Positions 58,117 through 64,000 of a DNA stretch of 64,000 nucleotides are shown piece after piece; the stretch's first letter is position 1, and each line of letters begins with the position of its first letter. The notes beneath the pieces are model-generated. The model saw nothing but the letters and a program-made list of their open reading frames with translations. It made no database searches and was not told where the DNA came from. The translations under genes were made by a program, and so were the position numbers. Where the stretch lies: positions 62,001 through 126,000 of the forward strand of contig JAEUSP010000136.1 in assembly GCA_016788565.1 (NCBI GenBank). Direction: 5' to 3'. The DNA is from Chlorobiota bacterium (GTDB lineage Bacteria; Bacteroidota; Ignavibacteria; OLB7).

Positions 58117-58166
58117 ATGAAGTACCAACCACTGACAACTGACCACTGACAACTGACAACTGACCA
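58117..58166. repeat. CACTGACAACTGAC tandem repeat (site 3)
   Basis: Units of ACCACTGACAACTGACC and GACAACTGACAACTGACC form this tract, related to 29062 and 33724. It is non-coding and just 3' of the minus-strand gene 58182-59150. Confidence 0.65.
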
Positions 58167-58181
58167 TCGCCTCCAACAGCC

Positions 58182-59150
58182 TTATGGAGTATCAACTCTG
58201 CTCAACATAAAAATGTCCAACTGGCCGTAATTACCAACGTCGGTGCGTTCGGATGAAAAATAGAGTACCGAGCCATCGGCGGTGGCACTGATAAAACGCT
58301 CATCTTTTTTGCTGTTGATAAATGGCCCCAAATTTACCGGCTCTCCCCATTTCCCATCTGGTTGGCGGTAGCTTGCGTAAAAATCAAAACCACCATAACC
58401 GCCCGGGCGATTGGAGGCAAAAATCAAGAGCGAATCGTTGTGCAGTAAACAAGGCGAATCTTCTTCAGCGGTGGAGTTTACAGGCTTCCCAAGATTGTCG
58501 GGGATATTCCACGTGCTGTCTTCTTTCATTTTCGAAAACCAAATATCAACTGATCCAACCGTAGAGCCAGGCTGGTTGAACAGTGAGACGAAATAGAGGT
58601 GCTTCCCATCGTTGGCAACCGCCGGTTGCGAGTCCCAGACGTTGGAGTTTAGCTGGGCATGGATCAGAATATCTCCCCAATTTGTTCCGTCGGAATTGCA
58701 CTGAAAAATATCACAATCGCCATACCCTTCCTTGCGATTGCAGGCAGTGAAGAAAAACATTTTGCCATCCGGTGAAATAGAAACCACACCTTCGTTTTCT
58801 CGTGAATTTATCGGCGGTGGCAGCGGAACGGGAGGGCTAAAATCAAGGCCTTTAGGGTCGAATTTTAAGGTGACAAAAATATCATGGCCTCCTTGCGCCC
58901 CATTTGTTGAAATTCCGTTGGAAACAAAATAGAGGGTCAATCCATCCGCAGTGACGCTGGGGGAATATTCCAATTTTTTGGTGTTAATCTCCTTTCCCAC
59001 ATTCCGCAGCACATACTTCGCGCCGGGGAAAATTGAAAGCTCTCCAACAAGGCTATCCGTTCCTGGGTTTTGCGAAAATGCAGCGGTGCTATTTCCGGCA
59101 ATGGCAATGGCCGCAACCAGCGCGCAACGGAAAATTCGTGATTTGAACAT
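58182..59150 (-). CDS. Secreted PD40 (WD40-like) beta-propeller protein
   Basis: The 322-residue protein has a signal peptide (ending TAAFSQ) and at least five PD40-type repeats: YSPSVTADGLTLYFVSN, VVSISPDGKMFFFTA, SQPAVANDGKHLYFVS, SPCLLHNDSLLIFASN, and RFISATADGSVLYFSSE. It forms a TolB/PorE-like propeller. Several such proteins of Bacteroidota belong to outer-membrane complexes, including T9SS PorE, but no OmpA-like domain is fused here, so the role is uncertain. It is probably periplasmic or surface exposed. It has no clear partner nearby. Confidence 0.82.
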   Translation of the reverse strand: MFKSRIFRCALVAAIAIAGNSTAAFSQNPGTDSLVGELSIFPGAKYVLRNVGKEINTKKLEYSPSVTADGLTLYFVSNGISTNGAQGGHDIFVTLKFDPKGLDFSPPVPLPPPINSRENEGVVSISPDGKMFFFTACNRKEGYGDCDIFQCNSDGTNWGDILIHAQLNSNVWDSQPAVANDGKHLYFVSLFNQPGSTVGSVDIWFSKMKEDSTWNIPDNLGKPVNSTAEEDSPCLLHNDSLLIFASNRPGGYGGFDFYASYRQPDGKWGEPVNLGPFINSKKDERFISATADGSVLYFSSERTDVGNYGQLDIFMLSRVDTP

Positions 59151-59384
59151 GGCGTTTGGATAATTGTTGATCTTGTTTCCAGAGCAATTTTCTGCTTCGA
59201 CTTCCTCACTGTGAGCGGAGGGCTGGATGCCCGAGTCCCACTTCTATTTCCTACCTCCTATCTCCTTCTCCCTTTTCCCCCAGAATTGGGGGGACGCGAA
59301 GCTCGCCAGAGCGAAGCAGGGGGGCGCGTCGCGAAGGGCGCGATCCGAAAACAACTCCAACATTCTTCATTCGGCATTCCCACC
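59151..59384. other. Spacer with palindromic GC-rich element
   Basis: No gene is present. CCCCC-AGAATT-GGGGG (59278-59293) is a small hairpin, and GACGCG pairs with CGCGTC about 33 nt later (59294-59330). Neither has a T-run for the 59385 gene, which is on the minus strand. It looks like a dispersed intergenic element. Confidence 0.4.
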
Positions 59385-61217
59385 TTACCCCGCTGCCCCG
59401 GCGCGAATCCATTCCTCGAATTTTTTGCTCATCCCCTCGAACGATCCCTCCACTTCCGTGCTGGCAACAAGGGTGTCGCCGTGGACGATGGCGATGCTGG
59501 CACCCAGATCAATCGGGCCGGTGTGGCGGGGGATTGATGGCTCGGCAGCAATCATCCGTTCGGCATTGGCAATGGCCTCTTCCATCGAGCGGTTCACCTG
59601 GGTCACGATTGCCCGTGCCGAAAATGGCTTGCCGGTCACGTCCTGCACCAGATCAAGAAATGAACGTGAGTTCCCTAGGTTCCAATATCCTTTTGCAAGG
59701 TCGGGGCCGATGCTTGGGTTATCCAGCAAGTAGCCGTCGCGCTGCAGGAAGAAATCGCGGGTTTGCGCCACCGCCATTTCCGCCAACACGTATCCGTGGT
59801 AGTAGGCCGATGCCTCGCCAGCCAGCAAGTGCGGAACCGAAAGAATTGGGCGCGGAGAATCGTTCAGCAGCAAAATTTTCCGCTCGGCTTGGCGCAGCGC
59901 GGCAAGGATATTTTCTGGAGTAAGGTCGTTTTCCGGCATCTCGTAAATGGCGCGCTCGCCGTAGCTCACCACCATAATCCGCCGAACCTGGAAGGCGCGG
60001 AACCGGTGATTTTTTGCCAGCACCTCCATCATCAATTCTTGCGGCATCTGGTTCCCGTCGGCATCGTGGGCGTAGCGGTTCAGCCAGTCGGGGTCCTCCA
60101 TCAGGCTGTCCATAAACATGGATTGCGTTTCGGCATACGCCACCGATGTCGGGGTGAACTCCTGCGAGAAACACGGGGCGGGCATTCTGATGTTGGCGAA
60201 GTGCGCGGCGTGGCCCCCTTCGTGCAGCAGCGTGTTCATTGCCCGCTCGCCACTTCCGGTTTGGCCGGGGACCGCGTTGGCCGTGAAGTTGATCCGCGCC
60301 GGAAGGAAGTTGCCCCGATCAACGTAGCAAGGGAACGGGCCGTGCATGAATCCGTTGTCGTGTTTGGTGGGGCGGCTTACAAGGTCCAGCTTCATTTCCG
60401 CGCCGCCGTAGCGGACCCCCATTGCCGCAAACGAACGCCCCCAACGGTTCAGCGCGTCATCGAAACGGTGGTAGGGGTCCACGGCCGATTTCAGGTCGCC
60501 GCTGGTCAGGTAGTCGAAGTTCCACCCTTCGCGCGCCGATTCGCCAACCTGTTCGGCCAGGCCATCAATCGAACGCTGGCAGGCATCGCGGGTGTCGCGC
60601 TCCAGCTCATCCAACAACTCGAACAGCTTCCGTTTGGAGAAGCCTTCGTTCAGGGTGACTTTGTAGTCGTAGTAGTCTTCGTAGCCCAGCATCCGCGCCA
60701 GCCGGTTCCGTTCCTTCACCACTTCAATAAAGCCATGCTCCAGCACAAACGGCTCAATCGAGCGAAGGCTTTCCCACGCGGCGCGGCGTTCGGTTTCGCT
60801 GGGGAGGGTTTGCACCATCAGGTTCAGTTGGGCGGAGTTCATCGGGGTGAACTGGCCGGTATCTGGGTCGGTATATCCCAGCCGCATTCCGCCACGGGCG
60901 CGGTTCAGCTCACCCTCCATCGCCACAATTTTTGCGGCCAACGCTTTGGCTTCCTCGCTTTCGATTGCGTTGGCTGCGAAGAATCGAACCCACCCTTCCA
61001 GCCCCGTTCGCTCTTCTTGGTCAAGGTCGTCCCGCTCCAGCTCGGCGCGGAGTTTTGGAAGCATTGTGGCATCGGTGATGAACGCTTGCAGGCGAATTTC
61101 CTTCGCCTCAAAATCGCCAGGGACTGATTCTTTCAGCCCCATCTTCTCGGCCCAGAAGGCTTCCTCTTTTGCGGAGTGAAGCGTGATGTATTGCTCGTTC
61201 AGTTCTTGCAGTAGCAT
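59385..61217 (-). CDS. M3-family-like oligopeptidase
   Basis: The 610-residue cytoplasmic protein has the zinc site HEGGH (H332, E333, H336) with the likely third ligand E363 in SVAYAETQSMFMD. Other M3-type features are GPFPCYVDRGNFLPARINFT just before the site and KNHRFRAFQVRRIM after it. HEGGH in place of the usual HExGH and the AETQS form of the Glu motif mark it as a divergent M3 (PepF/thimet-like) member, so confidence is less than for classical PepF. It would cleave short peptides. There is no signal peptide. ATG 61217 (MLLQELNEQY) is the only sensible start. It is divergent from the Fic gene. Confidence 0.8.
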   Translation of the reverse strand: MLLQELNEQYITLHSAKEEAFWAEKMGLKESVPGDFEAKEIRLQAFITDATMLPKLRAELERDDLDQEERTGLEGWVRFFAANAIESEEAKALAAKIVAMEGELNRARGGMRLGYTDPDTGQFTPMNSAQLNLMVQTLPSETERRAAWESLRSIEPFVLEHGFIEVVKERNRLARMLGYEDYYDYKVTLNEGFSKRKLFELLDELERDTRDACQRSIDGLAEQVGESAREGWNFDYLTSGDLKSAVDPYHRFDDALNRWGRSFAAMGVRYGGAEMKLDLVSRPTKHDNGFMHGPFPCYVDRGNFLPARINFTANAVPGQTGSGERAMNTLLHEGGHAAHFANIRMPAPCFSQEFTPTSVAYAETQSMFMDSLMEDPDWLNRYAHDADGNQMPQELMMEVLAKNHRFRAFQVRRIMVVSYGERAIYEMPENDLTPENILAALRQAERKILLLNDSPRPILSVPHLLAGEASAYYHGYVLAEMAVAQTRDFFLQRDGYLLDNPSIGPDLAKGYWNLGNSRSFLDLVQDVTGKPFSARAIVTQVNRSMEEAIANAERMIAAEPSIPRHTGPIDLGASIAIVHGDTLVASTEVEGSFEGMSKKFEEWIRAGAAG

Positions 61218-61522
61218 GGTGTGGTTGGATAAAATTTCTGAATGATGTTTGCCGCAAACATAGCGGTTGGTTTGAAGTTAGCTTGGAATAGAGTGTGTTG
61301 CGGGAATCAACGCCCGGGATGGCAACTGCGAATTGGAGGCGTTCAGCCAACTCTATTTCGCAAGGGGGGGTGGGGAAGCAACGCGGACTGAGGGTGTTCC
61401 CCCATCCGTTATTTCGCAAGAGAGTGAGAGCAAAATGGCAAAAAATAGACGTTTTTATAAACTCTATTAAAGTTTCACTTATATTTCTTTAATAAGAATC
61501 AACCTAATTAAAGTTTCGGAGT
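61218..61522. promoter_or_regulatory. Divergent promoter region between peptidase and Fic genes
   Basis: This 305-bp spacer is gene-free. Its last 60 bp are strikingly AT-rich and hold two perfect 11-bp direct repeats ATTAAAGTTTC (61466-61476 and 61507-61517, 41 bp apart). Between them lies the dyad CTTAT...ATAAG (61478-61482, 61492-61496). These are plausible operator sites for the Fic gene that starts 6 nt further on. GGAG lies only 1 nt from ATG 61523, too close for a normal RBS. Confidence 0.5.
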
Positions 61523-62686
61523 ATGAACCGCGATGCCACAGGTAGTTATTCTGTCACGGCTGTAGCCGGGGAGCAAGTGCGCGTTTTTGTGCCGTTTCCG
61601 TTGCCGCCAGATCCGCCTTTGCAGCTTACCGGCGCACGCCAACTTCTTCTGGAAAAAGCCACGATTGCCATTGGCAGGCTTGATAGTATCAGCACACTGT
61701 TGCCCGATCCGCATCTATTCCTTTACTCTTATGTCCGGCGCGAAGCAGTACTCTCTTCTCAGATCGAGGGGACGCAATCTTCGCTCTCGGACCTGCTGAT
61801 GTTTGAATTGGAGGCCACCCCCGGCGTGCCGACAACCGATGTGGTGGAAGTTTCCAACTACATTGCTGCCTTAGACCATGGCATGGCGCGTCTGCGGGAA
61901 GGATTTCCGGTCTCCAGCCGGCTGCTTCGGGAAATGCACGCGGCCCTGATGTCCAGGGGACGCGGCAGCGATAAACTCCCCGGCGAGTTCCGCCGCAGCC
62001 AGAACTGGATTGGGGGAACCCGGCCAGGGAATGCCCGGTTTGTTCCCCCGCCGCCACAGGAAGTGGCGGCGTGCATGGCGGCATTGGAAAGGTTTCTGCA
62101 CGATGACAACCACCCGCTACCTCTGCTGCTGAAGGCTGCGTTGGCCCATGTCCAGTTCGAGACTATCCACCCCTTTCTTGATGGCAACGGCCGGCTTGGC
62201 CGATTGCTGATCGTGCTGCTGCTGCACCACGGTGGTTTGCTTGCCGATCCGCTCCTGTATCTCTCGCTCTATTTCAAGCAACATCGCTCCCTCTATTACG
62301 ATCTTCTGGATCGCACCCGCACCACCGGCGACTGGGAGGCGTGGGTAGATTTCTTTCTGGAAGGGGTGGAGCAGACCGCCAACAGCGCAGTGCAAACGGC
62401 TCGCCAGTTGAACGATCTTTTTACGGAAGATGGCCGCCGCATTCAGCAAATGGGGCGGCTGGCCACCAATGCCCTGCGTGTGCATGGCGCATTGCGTCAG
62501 CAACCGCTGCTAACGCTCCAGTATCTGAGTAATCACCACGGGATGACCTTCCCAACTGCCGCAAAAGCGATGCAAACGCTGGTTGCCGCCGGCATCGCAC
62601 GCGAGCTAACCGGCCAGCCACGCAATCGCATCTTCGCGTATGATGCCTACCTTGCTATCCTCAATAAAGATGGCGAACCACTCTGA
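61523..62686 (+). CDS. Fic-domain AMP-transferase, class II type
   Basis: The 387-residue protein carries the catalytic Fic motif HPFLDGNGRLGR (H216). It also has an upstream inhibitory helix motif SSQIEG (S78..E82-G83) of the [ST]xxxE[GN] type that folds over the active site in class II Fic proteins. An FIC_N-like region precedes it and a winged-helix-like C-terminal segment (LTLQYLSNHHGMTFPTAAKAMQTL) follows. Fic proteins transfer AMP or other phosphate groups to hydroxyl side chains; the target is unknown. No separate antitoxin gene is adjacent, which fits intramolecular inhibition. The helix-turn-helix tail suggests it could bind its own promoter, which carries direct repeats (inference). 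Confidence 0.9.
   Translation: MNRDATGSYSVTAVAGEQVRVFVPFPLPPDPPLQLTGARQLLLEKATIAIGRLDSISTLLPDPHLFLYSYVRREAVLSSQIEGTQSSLSDLLMFELEATPGVPTTDVVEVSNYIAALDHGMARLREGFPVSSRLLREMHAALMSRGRGSDKLPGEFRRSQNWIGGTRPGNARFVPPPPQEVAACMAALERFLHDDNHPLPLLLKAALAHVQFETIHPFLDGNGRLGRLLIVLLLHHGGLLADPLLYLSLYFKQHRSLYYDLLDRTRTTGDWEAWVDFFLEGVEQTANSAVQTARQLNDLFTEDGRRIQQMGRLATNALRVHGALRQQPLLTLQYLSNHHGMTFPTAAKAMQTLVAAGIARELTGQPRNRIFAYDAYLAILNKDGEPL

Positions 62687-64000
<1,314 letters not shown>

Noticed and set aside
59763-61127. 454-codon plus-strand ORF opposite the M3-like peptidase
   Set aside because: The peptidase on the minus strand has the HEGGH motif and family sequence; this frame has none.

Overview
The window looks like chromosomal DNA from a Gram-negative bacterium of the Bacteroidota/Chlorobiota (FCB) side of the tree. 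Its GC content is moderate to high. It encodes several lipoproteins, very large secreted beta-repeat proteins whose N-termini resemble the 'MGIGT..P..SA.LDL' tail-fibre-like secreted proteins of that group, a PD40 propeller protein and a TPP-riboswitch/thiC unit. Ribosome-binding sites are mostly weak. A Kapabacteria/Ignavibacteria-type organism is my best guess, but this is inference. I saw no rRNA or tRNA gene, CRISPR array, transposase or plasmid function.

Layout. 0-3.8 kb: aconitase (acnA) and a small AT-richer lipoprotein, each with a clear terminator. 3.9-16.5 kb: two huge minus-strand genes in tandem (2253 and 1927 residues) made of blocks of about 15-residue 'xxVGGGxxNxASG' beta-roll units, very like YadA/Hep_Hag adhesin heads, separated by near-identical capping cassettes. 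A third, smaller paralogue lies at 26.3-28.3 kb. 16.5-17.2 kb: intergenic repeats. 17.2-25.5 kb: an RmlC-like cupin, a STAND-type ATPase, and divergent from it a run of four plus-strand genes (glutathionylspermidine-synthase-like ATP-grasp enzyme, SAM methyltransferase, secreted degenerate gluzincin-like protein, B12-binding radical SAM enzyme). 25.5-35.5 kb: two lipoproteins, an F420-reductase-like enzyme, an M1 metallopeptidase, YgfZ, a 7-bp tandem repeat tract and an SDR reductase. 35.6-45.2 kb, all minus strand: five-bladed-propeller glycosidase-like protein, ROK kinase, PBP1A-type penicillin-binding protein, SbcC and a PfkB kinase. 45.4-46.8 kb: two small membrane proteins. 47.1-58.0 kb: one giant secreted protein of about 3635 residues. 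58.2-61.2 kb: PD40 propeller protein and an M3-like peptidase. 61.5-64 kb: a Fic AMPylase-type protein, then a TPP riboswitch and the start of thiC, which runs off the window.

Most metabolic genes are ordinary single housekeeping functions. The unusual content is cell-surface material: about 29 kb of the 64 kb (roughly 45 percent) encodes four enormous secreted repeat proteins. The three beta-roll proteins share a modular plan (signal peptide, tail-fibre-like N-domain, entry module, beta-roll, cap, C-terminal tip) but lack a YadA translocator, so how they are exported and anchored is open. The 10731-16514 gene also carries near-perfect in-frame 648-bp tandem duplications. The four-gene ATP-grasp/methyltransferase/pseudo-peptidase/radical-SAM run next to a STAND ATPase without a visible DNA-binding domain is the best candidate for an uncharacterised enzymatic system. 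Intergenic regions are rich in short palindromic and tandem repeats.
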